A stretch of 64,000 nt of DNA. Origin: KBS50 sp042434095. GTDB lineage: Bacteria; Actinomycetota; Actinomycetes; Mycobacteriales; Micromonosporaceae. Of the stretch, positions 33,387-40,859 are shown in pieces. Positions within the stretch are counted from its first letter, which is position 1; each line of letters begins with the position of its first letter. The stretch spans positions 496,001 through 560,000 of the forward strand of contig NZ_JBHLUE010000002.1 of NCBI RefSeq assembly GCF_042434095.1. Reading direction: 5' to 3'. Both the position numbers and the translations under genes were made by a program. The notes beneath the pieces were generated by a model that made no database searches, had not been told where the DNA came from, and saw only the letters and a program-made list of their open reading frames with translations.

Positions 33387-35716
33387 TGGCACGCCTCGCA
33401 GTTCTCCGGGTTCTCCAGCGAGCAGGCATCGGCCGGGGTGTTAACAGGGGGCCCTTCCTCTACAAAAGGCGATAACAAGGGGCCCTTCCTTACGGTGGTC
33501 TGGGTGATGCGGGTGGCGGGGCGGGAGCGCAGGTAGTACGTCGTCTTGAGGCCGGACCGCCAGGCGTAGGCGTACATCGAGGAGAGCTTGCCGATGGTGG
33601 GCGCCGCCTGGAAGAGGTTGAGCGACTGGCTCTGGTCGACGTACGGCGCCCGGGCGGCGGCCAGGTCGATGAGCGCCTTCTGCGGCAGCTCCCAGGCGGT
33701 GCGGTAGCGCAGCTTCAGCTCGTCCGGCAGGTCCAGCCCCTGCACCGAGCCGTCGGCCTGCTTGATCGCGTCCCGGGTGGCGGCGGTCCACCGGCCCAGC
33801 CGCTTGAGATCGGCCACCAGATGCCGGTTGACCTGGAGGAATTCCCCGGAGAGGGTCTCCCGCTTGAATACGTTGGACACCAGCGGCTCGACACATTCGG
33901 CACAGCCGGCGATCGACGCGATGGTGGCGGTGGGGGCGATGGCCACCAGCAGCGAGTTGCGCAGCCCGTGCCGGGCGATCTTCGCGCGGACCGCGGCCCA
34001 CGCCGCCGGCCTGGCCGGCCGGGCGTCCGGCCAGTGGTCCGGGTGCAGCACCCCGCCGGCCGCCCGGGTCAGCGGGTACGCCGGGTGCGCGCCGCGGTCG
34101 GCGGCCAGCTCGGCCGAGGCGTCGTACGCGGCCAGCGCCACCTCCTCGGCGATCCGGGTGGACAGCGCGGCCGCCTCGGCCGAGTCGAACGGCAGGCGCA
34201 GCGCGCCGAACACGTCGGCCAGCCCCATCACGCCCAGGCCCAGCGGCCGCCACCGCCGGTGCGCCTGCTCCGCCTGCGGGGTGGGGAACCAGTTGCGGTC
34301 GATGGCCCGGTCGAGCGCGGCCACGGCCAGCCGTACGGTCCCGGCCAGGGCGGCGTAGTCCATGCCGTCCGGGCCGAGGTGGGCGGCCAGGTTCACCGAG
34401 CCGAGCGTGCAGACCGCGGTCTCCGCGTCGCTGGTCACCTCCAGGATCTCGGTGCACAGGTTGGAGTGGTGCACCACGCCACCGCCGTTGCCGACCTGGT
34501 TGCAGGTCCGGTTCGCCGCGTCCTTGAACGTCATCCAGCCGTTGCCAGTCTGCGCGAGGGTGCGCATCATCCGCGCGTACAGGCTCCGCGCCGGCAGGGT
34601 CCGGACGGCCCGGCCGGCCTTCTCGGCGGCGCGGTAGGCCGCGTCGAACTCGGCCCCCCACCTGTCGACCAGCTCCGGTACGTCCTTCGGGTCGAACAGC
34701 GACCATTCGGTGTCGGCCTCGACCCGGCGCATGAACTCGTCCGGCACCCAGTTGGCGAGGTTGAGGTTGTGCGTCCGCCGCGCCTCGTCACCGGTGGAGT
34801 CGCGCAGCTCGAGGAACTCCTCGATGTCGGCGTGCCAGGTGTCCAGGTAGACGCAGGCCGCGCCCTTGCGCCGGCCGCCCTGGTTGACCGCCGCCACGCT
34901 GGCGTCCAGCGTCCGCAGCCACGGCACGATGCCGTGCGAGTAGCCGTTCGTGCCCCGGATCAGCGAGCCGCGGGACCGGACCCGCGACCAGGAGATGCCG
35001 ATCCCGCCGGCGAACTTCGACAGCTTCGCCACCTGGGCGTACCGCTCGTAGATCGATTCCAGCTCGTCCCGCGGCGAGTCCACCAGGAAGCACGACGAGA
35101 GCTGCTGGTGCCGGGCGCCCGCGTTGAACAGGGTGGGCGAGCTGGGCAGGTAGGCCAGCCGGGCGAGCAGTGGATACAGCTGCGCCGCCTGGGCCGGTGT
35201 CTCCGCCAGCGCCGCGGCCACTCGCAGGTGGAAGTGCTGGGGGGTTTCCAACACCCGTCGCGTCACCGGGTGCCGCAGCAGGTAGCGGTCGGCCAGCGTA
35301 CGCAGCCCGAAGTACTCGAAGCGGTCGTCCGCCCCCGCGTCGAGCAAGCCGTCCAGCTCGGCCGCGTGCCGGGCCACGAACGCGGCGAAGCCCGGGTCGA
35401 GCAGTCCCTGCGCGTCGGCCGCGGCCACCGACTCGGCGAAGGTGCGGATGTCCTGCGCGGCCGTGTCTCGCCGGAGCTGGTCGGCGAGCAGCCGGGCGGC
35501 GAGCCGGGAGTACTGCGGCTCCTCGCCGATCAGCCCGGCCGCGGCCGAGATGGCCAGCTCGTTGAGCTCGGCCGGGTCGGCGGTCCCGGTGTGGCCGGAC
35601 CGGACCGGGCCCAGCAGGCGTTCCGGGTCGACGTCCGGCAGGTCGCGCCGGTGCCGGTCGATGGTGGCACGCAATTCGTCGAGGATGGATCTGACCATGG
35701 TGGCGGTCGGTGGCAC
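33383..35716 (-). CDS. nrdA: Ribonucleoside-diphosphate reductase class I, alpha subunit, with an in-frame repeat insertion
   Basis: The catalytic subunit reduces ribonucleotides to deoxyribonucleotides. The GTG at 35716 follows AGGAG, giving 777 residues. Visible are SSCFLVDS (first active-site Cys), NLCTEILEV (Asn, Cys, Glu of the radical site), AVCTLGSVNL (second Cys) and the radical-relay pair in TTYYLRSRP. The C-terminal redox tail is ENPENCEACQ. Between them lies an 18-residue stretch, VRKGPLLSPFVEEGPPVN, encoded by a copy of the 53-bp intergenic repeat plus one base, which keeps the frame. The N-terminal ATP-cone looks shortened compared with E. coli NrdA. Expression is probably controlled by the upstream cobalamin riboswitch and NrdR boxes. 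Confidence 0.93.
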   Translation of the reverse strand: MPPTATMVRSILDELRATIDRHRRDLPDVDPERLLGPVRSGHTGTADPAELNELAISAAAGLIGEEPQYSRLAARLLADQLRRDTAAQDIRTFAESVAAADAQGLLDPGFAAFVARHAAELDGLLDAGADDRFEYFGLRTLADRYLLRHPVTRRVLETPQHFHLRVAAALAETPAQAAQLYPLLARLAYLPSSPTLFNAGARHQQLSSCFLVDSPRDELESIYERYAQVAKLSKFAGGIGISWSRVRSRGSLIRGTNGYSHGIVPWLRTLDASVAAVNQGGRRKGAACVYLDTWHADIEEFLELRDSTGDEARRTHNLNLANWVPDEFMRRVEADTEWSLFDPKDVPELVDRWGAEFDAAYRAAEKAGRAVRTLPARSLYARMMRTLAQTGNGWMTFKDAANRTCNQVGNGGGVVHHSNLCTEILEVTSDAETAVCTLGSVNLAAHLGPDGMDYAALAGTVRLAVAALDRAIDRNWFPTPQAEQAHRRWRPLGLGVMGLADVFGALRLPFDSAEAAALSTRIAEEVALAAYDASAELAADRGAHPAYPLTRAAGGVLHPDHWPDARPARPAAWAAVRAKIARHGLRNSLLVAIAPTATIASIAGCAECVEPLVSNVFKRETLSGEFLQVNRHLVADLKRLGRWTAATRDAIKQADGSVQGLDLPDELKLRYRTAWELPQKALIDLAAARAPYVDQSQSLNLFQAAPTIGKLSSMYAYAWRSGLKTTYYLRSRPATRITQTTVRKGPLLSPFVEEGPPVNTPADACSLENPENCEACQ
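33440..33492 (-). repeat. 53-bp interspersed hairpin repeat, copy 4, inside nrdA
   Basis: On the minus strand it reads TAAGGAAGGGCCCCTTGT, then TATCGCCTTTTGTAGAGG, then AAGGGCCCCCTGTTAAC. It is read in the one frame without stops and adds 18 codons together with one flanking base. The loop differs from other copies (CGCCTTTTG), and the first TAA is read out of frame. Confidence 0.9.
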
Positions 35717-35890
35717 GTGGGCTCCTGATCCGGGCCGGGCGGCCCCGGTTGGTCGGGGCGGCAGGCCCCGGTTCGGCTGGGGACGGAGCCTCGCGGACGG
35801 CGTGCCGGCACGCCGGATCGACCGCCGGTCGGTGAGCCGGCGGTTGAACAGGACGTCTCGACAGGCCCCCCGCGAGGCCCCGAGGATGAT

Positions 35891-35917
35891 CCGTGCCGGG
35901 CGGGCTGCCGGGCACGG
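35891..35917 (-). promoter_or_regulatory. Hairpin after the cobalamin riboswitch (candidate expression platform)
   Basis: CCGTGCC and GGCACGG, extended inward with one mismatch, form a strong stem directly after the riboswitch core. It could be the switching terminator or anti-terminator. A second perfect palindrome, GGCGTGCCGGCACGCC, lies at 35799-35814 in the leader before nrdA. Confidence 0.45.
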
Positions 35918-35924
35918 GTTGCTG

Positions 35925-36115
35925 GTAGGTCTTCGGACTCGCGGGCCGGGCGACGGCTGGGTGCCGCGCCTGCCTACTGACCGTCGCTTCCCGGCCCCGT
36001 CGGGCCAGTGCTCATGACGGCGGTCGTTCCCGCTCACCGCTGCGGGGCAGTCCCGGATTCGCACCGGGTTCCCTGTTGGACGGCCGGCCCTGGCTGGGCA
36101 CGACACCGCCTGCCC
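35925..36115 (-). promoter_or_regulatory. Cobalamin (B12) riboswitch upstream of nrdAB
   Basis: Read on the minus strand the leader contains the B12-box landmarks in order: GGGAACCCGGTGCGAATCCG, GGACTGCCCCGCAGCGGT, GAGCACTGG, GGGAAGCGACGGTCAGTAGG and CGAGTCCGAAGACCTACC. The last part is the conserved 3' core. It lies about 210 bp before the nrdA start. In Streptomyces a B12 riboswitch shuts off the class Ia reductase when the B12-dependent class II enzyme can work, and the same logic is inferred here. End coordinates are approximate. Confidence 0.93.
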
Positions 36116-36161
36116 ACCCGCGCGCCGACTTGCGTGCACGAGTGGACCAGCAACGCCCTTG

Positions 36162-36177
36162 ATCCTAGATGTAGGGG
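36162..36177. promoter_or_regulatory. Candidate NrdR box 2 (nrdAB promoter)
   Basis: ATCCTAGATGTAGGGG matches 10 of 16 positions of the NrdR consensus ACACTATATATAGTGT by eye. Its centre is 32 bp from the other candidate box, the three-turn spacing typical of NrdR pairs. Confidence 0.45.
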
Positions 36178-36193
36178 CGCCCTCGACGTCAAC

Positions 36194-36209
36194 ACACCAG
36201 ATGTCGTGG
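36194..36209. promoter_or_regulatory. Candidate NrdR box 1 (nrdAB promoter)
   Basis: ACACCAGATGTCGTGG matches 11 of 16 positions of the NrdR consensus by eye. A TTGACG on the minus strand lies next to it and could be the -35 element of the nrdAB promoter, upstream of the riboswitch. Confidence 0.5.
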
Positions 36210-36323
36210 CGTGTCGGCGCGGGCGCGTCGGTCGGGGCAGGCCGTCCGTGCTGCTGTCCCGGATCCGGCCCGGACGCGCCGCCGGTCCGGTTTGCCGGCG
36301 CGCCGGAGGGGAATGGCAACCAG

Positions 36324-37175
36324 ATGCGTGAGGTGCTGGCAAGGCTTGAGCAGGCGTCCGGGCTGGACGCGGTCGGTGAGCGCGCCCAGCGCTCGGTGTG
36401 GGCGGTGTTGCGGTCCCAGCGGATCCGCGACCTCCTGCACGGCGTGTGGCTCGGGCATCCGCTGCACCCGGTGATGGTGCAGGTGCCGGTGGGCGCCTGG
36501 ACGAGCGCCGCCGTCCTCGACCTCATGCCGGGGCAGCGGCGCGCCGCCACCACCCTGGTCGCGGTGGGCACCGCCAGCGCACTGCCGGCCGCCGTGGCCG
36601 GCTGGAACGACTGGGCCTCGCTCTCCACCGAACAGCGCCGGGTCGGCCTGGTGCACGCCGCGGCCAACATCGTGGGCGTGACCCTGTACGCGGGCTCGCT
36701 GACGGCCCGGCTGGCCGGCCGGCACGGCGCCGGCCGGCTCCTCGCGTTCCTCGGCCTGGCCTCCGCGGGCGGCGGCGCCTACCTGGGCGGCCACCTGGCA
36801 TACAAGCAGGCCGCCCAGGTCAACCACAGCGTGACCGAGATGCACCGGCTGCCCGAGGACTGGCGGGCGGTGGCCGACCTCGACCAGATCCCGGAGGGCT
36901 CGCTGGTCCGGCGGACCGTCGAGGACGTGGACGTCGTCGTCTACCGCGACGGCCCGGACGTCACGGTGCTGCTGGACCGCTGCGCGCACCTCAGCGGCCC
37001 GCTCAGCGAGGGCGAGGTGACCAAGGTGGACGGTCAGGCCTGCGTCGTATGCCCATGGCACGGCAGCACGTTCCGGCTCGACAACGGCGAGGTGGTGCAC
37101 GGGCCGGCGGCCACCGACCAGCAGATCCTGCCGACCCGGGTCTCGGACGGCGTGCTGGAGGCCCGCCTCCCCTGA
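36324..37175 (+). CDS. DUF2231 membrane protein fused to a Rieske [2Fe-2S] domain
   Basis: The N-terminal half of this 283-residue protein is a DUF2231-type membrane region with about four hydrophobic segments. It contains GHPLHPVMVQVPVGAWTSAAVLDL, AAANIVGVTLYAG and a Gly-rich helix. The C-terminal half is a Rieske ferredoxin: CAHLSGPL and CVVCPWHGSTFRL supply the two Cys and two His cluster ligands. It is probably a membrane-attached electron-transfer protein with an unknown partner. The ATG at 36324 is preceded by GGAGGGG. Convergent with the LysM gene that ends the pilus operon. Confidence 0.88.
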   Translation: MREVLARLEQASGLDAVGERAQRSVWAVLRSQRIRDLLHGVWLGHPLHPVMVQVPVGAWTSAAVLDLMPGQRRAATTLVAVGTASALPAAVAGWNDWASLSTEQRRVGLVHAAANIVGVTLYAGSLTARLAGRHGAGRLLAFLGLASAGGGAYLGGHLAYKQAAQVNHSVTEMHRLPEDWRAVADLDQIPEGSLVRRTVEDVDVVVYRDGPDVTVLLDRCAHLSGPLSEGEVTKVDGQACVVCPWHGSTFRLDNGEVVHGPAATDQQILPTRVSDGVLEARLP

Positions 37176-37218
37176 CCGGCCGCGCCGCCCGCCCGCGCCC
37201 CGCCCCCCCGTGGCCGCC

Positions 37219-38403
37219 TCAGCCGTGGAACCGGCGGTGCCGGCCCGTCTGCCCGGTCGACCCGCCCGGTGGGCCGGCTGCCGGTCCCGGATGGCCGGCC
37301 GGGCGACGAAGCCCGAGCATGGCGCCGATCTGCGCGCCGACCAGGGCTGCCACCGTCAGCACGGCGGACACCGCGAGCGGCCGGTTCAGCGCGCCCAACC
37401 GCTCGGCCCGGGCGGCGCCGGCGGACAGCGCCGGGGTGTCGCGCCCGGACGAGGCGTCCGAGACCCCGGTGGACGATCGGGCGCCCGACGCGGACCGGGA
37501 CGGCACGGGCGGCCGCGCCGGGGTCGTCGGCCGGGCCGGGTTGCGGCGCGGCGCCGGCGCCGTGCCACCCCGGGCCGCCGCCGGGCCGATCAGCCGACCG
37601 TTGGCGTGCGGCCGCTGGCCGCGATCGACCGCGTCCCGGGGCAGCCGCAGCTGCTGCCCGGCCGCGATGCGGTCCGGATCCCGCAGCTCGTTGAGCCGGC
37701 TGATCTCCGGGTAGCGGCGGAAGTCGCCCAGGTAGCGCTCGGCGATCCGGCCCAGGTAGTCGCCGTGCGCGACCCGGTACACCGGCGGGGTGGCCGCGCC
37801 GGCGGGGCGGGACACGACCGCCCGCCCGGTTACCGACCGCGGGTCGTGCGCGTCGGCGAGCCGGGTCTGGTATCCCGTCGCCGGCTGCACGTGTGGCAGC
37901 CCCGCGGCGACGTGCCCGAGCCCGGCCTGCCCGAGGCCGGAGACGCCCGGCGGGCCGGCCGGTTGGGCCGGCGCGGCCGCGATGGCCGGCTGCGCGGCCA
38001 CGGTGGCCGCCATGGCGGCGGCCGGGCTGGCGGCCAGGATGAGGGCCACCGAGCCGACCAGGGCGGCCGCCGCCCGCTGCTGGCGACCCATTCCGGGCAG
38101 CCGGGGAGCCGGCCGGCGCAGCAGCCGGGCCGGCAGCTCCACCAGTACGGACAGCGTGAACGTGGCCCAGCCGGCCCAGCCCAGGATGGCCAGCGTCCGG
38201 AGGAACAGCTCGCCGTCGTCCCGGCTGGTGAGGGTGGCGCCGAGCTCGGTCAGCGTCGGAACGTGATCCGGCAGCGGGTCGCCGGCGAGGGTGAGCAGGG
38301 CGATCGGCGCGCCGCCGAGCAGGGCGGCGAGCACCACCAGCGCACCGAGGCCGGTGAGGACCTGGCCGGCCCGCCGTCGGGCGGGCGAACCGGATGGAGC
38401 CAT
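37219..38403 (-). CDS. LysM-domain membrane protein at the end of the Tad operon
   Basis: The 394-residue protein has three or four hydrophobic segments: LTGLGALVVLAALLGGAPIAL, LAILGWAGWATFTLSVLVEL, AALVGSVALILAASPAAA, and one near the C-terminus, AVLTVAALVGAQIGAML. A LysM peptidoglycan-binding domain sits at about 210-260 (YRVAHGDYLGRIAERYLGD, INRAAGQ-like IAAGQQLRLP). Long Pro/Ala-rich stretches flank it. It likely anchors or positions the pilus machinery in the cell wall, an inference from its place as last gene of the operon, 14 bp after the TadG-like gene. Confidence 0.8.
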   Translation of the reverse strand: MAPSGSPARRRAGQVLTGLGALVVLAALLGGAPIALLTLAGDPLPDHVPTLTELGATLTSRDDGELFLRTLAILGWAGWATFTLSVLVELPARLLRRPAPRLPGMGRQQRAAAALVGSVALILAASPAAAMAATVAAQPAIAAAPAQPAGPPGVSGLGQAGLGHVAAGLPHVQPATGYQTRLADAHDPRSVTGRAVVSRPAGAATPPVYRVAHGDYLGRIAERYLGDFRRYPEISRLNELRDPDRIAAGQQLRLPRDAVDRGQRPHANGRLIGPAAARGGTAPAPRRNPARPTTPARPPVPSRSASGARSSTGVSDASSGRDTPALSAGAARAERLGALNRPLAVSAVLTVAALVGAQIGAMLGLRRPAGHPGPAAGPPGGSTGQTGRHRRFHG

Positions 38404-38417
38404 GGCTGCGTTCCTTC

Positions 38418-38834
38418 CTAGGGCACGTCCTCGAGTTGTGCGGTGGCCTCCGCGTGCTGCCGGAGCGTGTGCCACCCGAAGAAGCTGAGCAGGACCGGCC
38501 GGTAGTCCAGGTCCACCCGGGCGGTGAGCTGCCGGCCGCCGCTGCCGGCCGGCACCTCCGCGGACCCCCGGGCGCCGGCCTCCCTGATGTACGTCTCGGC
38601 CGCGGCCTCGGCGCGGCGCCGGTCGAGCACCTTGGCGCCGCCACCGATGGCCGAGCCCTCGTCGATGGCCTGGCCACCCGTCCGGGCCGCCTCGGCCGCG
38701 ATGCTGCGCGCCCGGTGCAGCGCGAAGAGCTGCCCGGCGCCGTCGACCGACAGGCCGATCACCAGGAACACGGCGAGCAGGGTGATGGCCAGGAAGATGC
38801 TCACCCGGCCGGCGTCGTCGCCCCGGCGGCTCAC
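38418..38834 (-). CDS. TadG-like pilus assembly protein
   Basis: The 138-residue protein starts at a GTG overlapping the previous stop by 4 bp. It has an N-terminal RRGDDAGRVSIFLAITLLAVFLVIGLSVDGAGQLFALHRARSIA, the hydrophobic helix and following Asp/Gly segment of TadG/Flp-assembly proteins. The rest is a short extracellular domain. It lacks the von Willebrand domain of long TadG proteins. Confidence 0.8.
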   Translation of the reverse strand: MSRRGDDAGRVSIFLAITLLAVFLVIGLSVDGAGQLFALHRARSIAAEAARTGGQAIDEGSAIGGGAKVLDRRRAEAAAETYIREAGARGSAEVPAGSGGRQLTARVDLDYRPVLLSFFGWHTLRQHAEATAQLEDVP

Positions 38835-39310
38835 TGCCGCCCCCGAAACCGGTCGATGGGGGAGACGAAGTCGCGGACCACCGTGATCCGGCCCGGCGTG
38901 CCGGGCATCCACAGGTCGGACAGCGGGACCGTGCACCGGACGGTGGCCACCACGAAGACCAGCTCACCGACCCGCCACGGGTCGAAGGCGTCGTCCAGGG
39001 TGATGTCGCGTCCGTCCGGGAGCCGGCCGGTGAGGGTGACCGAGGCGGCGGGCGAACATTGGATCCCCTCGTCGGCCAGCACCTCCGCCACCCGCCGCCG
39101 ACCCTCGGCCATGGCATCCTCCCGGGTACGCGCCACCGACGCGGCCCGGGCCGCGTCGTGCGCGGCCGAGTCCACCACGCTGCGGGCCACCGCGGCCCGT
39201 CCGGCCGTCACGGCCAGCCCGAGCAGCAGGATGAACACCGGCGCGAGGATGGCCACCTCGACGGTGACCGAACCCCGCTCGGCCCGGCGTCCGCGCCGGC
39301 TCAGCCCCAT
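38831..39310 (-). CDS. TadE-family pilus assembly protein (second copy)
   Basis: The 159-residue protein has the TadE signature near the N-terminus, RRAERGSVTVEVAILAPVFILLLGLAV, a pseudopilin-like helix with Glu at the fifth position after Gly. The extracellular part carries two cysteines (GIQCSPA, VRCTVPL). The ATG at 39310 was chosen over one at 39316 because GGAGG is then 6 bp away. Confidence 0.85.
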   Translation of the reverse strand: MGLSRRGRRAERGSVTVEVAILAPVFILLLGLAVTAGRAAVARSVVDSAAHDAARAASVARTREDAMAEGRRRVAEVLADEGIQCSPAASVTLTGRLPDGRDITLDDAFDPWRVGELVFVVATVRCTVPLSDLWMPGTPGRITVVRDFVSPIDRFRGRQ

Positions 39311-39312
39311 GA

Positions 39313-39753
39313 TCATCCTCCGGTGGTGATCCGCTCGACGGGACCGTGCGCGGTCTGCGCCACCCGGATGTCGATCCCGGGCAGCAGCCGCAGCACGTGC
39401 CCCTCCACCCGGGCGGTCACCTCGGTCCCGGTCTTGTCGACGTGCGCCTGCGGCCCGGTGAGCCAGCCGGGGGCCGTGCGCGCGTAGTCCAACGCCACCT
39501 GCTCGCCCTGGGCGGCCGTCCCGCCCTGGTAGGTCCGGGCGCGCTCGACGGCCTCCTCAGCGGCCGTGAAGGCCACCGTCCGGGCCAGGAAGTACGCCGC
39601 GGCCTGGATCGACATGATCAGCAGGAACAGCACCATCGGCAGCAGGATGGCCAGCTCGACGGGCGTGGCGCCCCGGTCCCGGCCCGCGGGCGCGCCGGAC
39701 CGGCCGGTCGGGATCCCGATCCGGCGGCCCGGCAGCGACCACGGGAGCGTCAC
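39313..39753 (-). CDS. TadE-family pilus assembly protein (first copy)
   Basis: The 146-residue protein carries the TadE helix RGATPVELAILLPMVLFLLIMSIQAAAYFLARTVAFTAAEEAV. TPVELAI preserves the Gly...Glu spacing of pseudopilins. The short outer domain ends RVAQTAHGPVERITTGG. GTG start, overlapping the upstream stop by 4 bp. Confidence 0.85.
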   Translation of the reverse strand: MTLPWSLPGRRIGIPTGRSGAPAGRDRGATPVELAILLPMVLFLLIMSIQAAAYFLARTVAFTAAEEAVERARTYQGGTAAQGEQVALDYARTAPGWLTGPQAHVDKTGTEVTARVEGHVLRLLPGIDIRVAQTAHGPVERITTGG

Positions 39754-39962
39754 TTCGAGGCGGGATTGCTGCCCGCGCCCGGGATGAGCGCGTCCCAGCC
39801 CCGCACGGCCGCCGCAGCCGCGCCCAGGATGGTCAGGGCCATCACGGCCAGCCCGGCGATGATGATGGCGGTGGGCACCGGGCTGTCGCCCCGATCGGAC
39901 TCGGTCCGCAGCTCGACGATTCGGGCCTGGACCGCGGCGTACAGGTAGTGGACGAGGGGCAT
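39750..39962 (-). CDS. Small membrane protein at the Flp-pilin position
   Basis: The 70-residue product sits where the major Flp pilin is expected, between tadC and tadE. It has one hydrophobic helix (PTAIIIAGLAVMALTILGAAAAAV) after a charged N-terminus (QARIVELRTESDRGDSPV). Flp pilins normally have Gly followed by a fifth-position Glu (G-x4-E); here RGDSPVPT lacks that Glu. It may be a divergent pilin or an accessory subunit. AAAGGTG precedes the ATG. Confidence 0.75.
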   Translation of the reverse strand: MPLVHYLYAAVQARIVELRTESDRGDSPVPTAIIIAGLAVMALTILGAAAAAVRGWDALIPGAGSNPASK

Positions 39963-39986
39963 GGGGAGACACCTTTCTTGTGGCCG

Positions 39987-40859
39987 TCAGATTCGGCTGA
40001 CGAAGGGGTAGAGGACGAAGCCCATGAGGACGAAGACCAGCAGCGCGCCCGGCACGTCCAGCCGGGCCGTCACGGCCTCGGCCCGGGCCAGGTTGTCGGT
40101 GCGGATCTGGTCGCGCAGCGAGTCGGCCCGCTGGCGCAGCGTCTCGTGCACCTGGGCGCCCTCGGTGCCGGAGGACTGCATGATGGCGCCCACGTCGGCC
40201 AGCTCGAGCACCCCGATCCGGTCGGCCAGCTCGCGCAGCTCCTCCCAGGGCGAGTGCATCTGCAACTGGGCGATCCGCAGCGCCTCGCGGATCCGCTCGT
40301 ACACCCAACCGTCGCAGACCGCGGCCGCGCGCTCGAGCGCCTGCACCGGGCCGTGCGCGGCGGACAGTTGCAGCGCCACCAGGTCGAGATAGGTGCAGAC
40401 CGCCCGCCGGAACTCCCGGCGGGCCCGGTCGGCCTTGGCCAGCACGTCGTAGTGGGCCATGGCCGCGAACAGCACGGCCAGGCCGAGGCCGGCCACCACC
40501 GGCACCACCAGCGGCGGGGTGACGCCGAGCAGCGACGCGGCGGCGGTGGCCAGCCCGGGCAGCATCAGCCCGGCGAGCCCCGACAGCAGCACCGACAGGG
40601 CGTACTGCTCCGGGGTGCGGTCCAGCAGGGCCAGATCCCGGGCGGGCGGGCGCAACCAGCGCGCCGTACCGGACAGCCAGTCCGTCCGGCCGGGCCGGCC
40701 GGCACGGGCGCCCGGGGCGACCGGCTGGTGCAGCCGGCGCAGCGCCGGCCCGAGCGCCGGGGTGGCCGGCAGGGCCTCCCGGACCAGCACGAAGACGCCC
40801 AGCCCGACCGCCGCGCCGCCGGCCACGGCCAGGGTGAGCTGCCAGTTGAGCCCGATCAC
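39987..40859 (-). CDS. tadC: Type II secretion F family protein, TadC-like
   Basis: The 290-residue inner-membrane platform protein has hydrophobic segments near the N-terminus (LTLAVAGGAAVGLGVFVLV), in the middle (two, around LATAAASLLG and VVPVVAGLGLAVLFAAM) and at the C-terminus (GALLVFVLMGFVLYPFV). The T2SSF domain between them includes DLVALQLSAAHGPVQALERAA and ADVGAIMQSSGTEGAQV. The GTG overlaps the tadB stop by 4 bp. Confidence 0.88.
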   Translation of the reverse strand: MIGLNWQLTLAVAGGAAVGLGVFVLVREALPATPALGPALRRLHQPVAPGARAGRPGRTDWLSGTARWLRPPARDLALLDRTPEQYALSVLLSGLAGLMLPGLATAAASLLGVTPPLVVPVVAGLGLAVLFAAMAHYDVLAKADRARREFRRAVCTYLDLVALQLSAAHGPVQALERAAAVCDGWVYERIREALRIAQLQMHSPWEELRELADRIGVLELADVGAIMQSSGTEGAQVHETLRQRADSLRDQIRTDNLARAEAVTARLDVPGALLVFVLMGFVLYPFVSRI

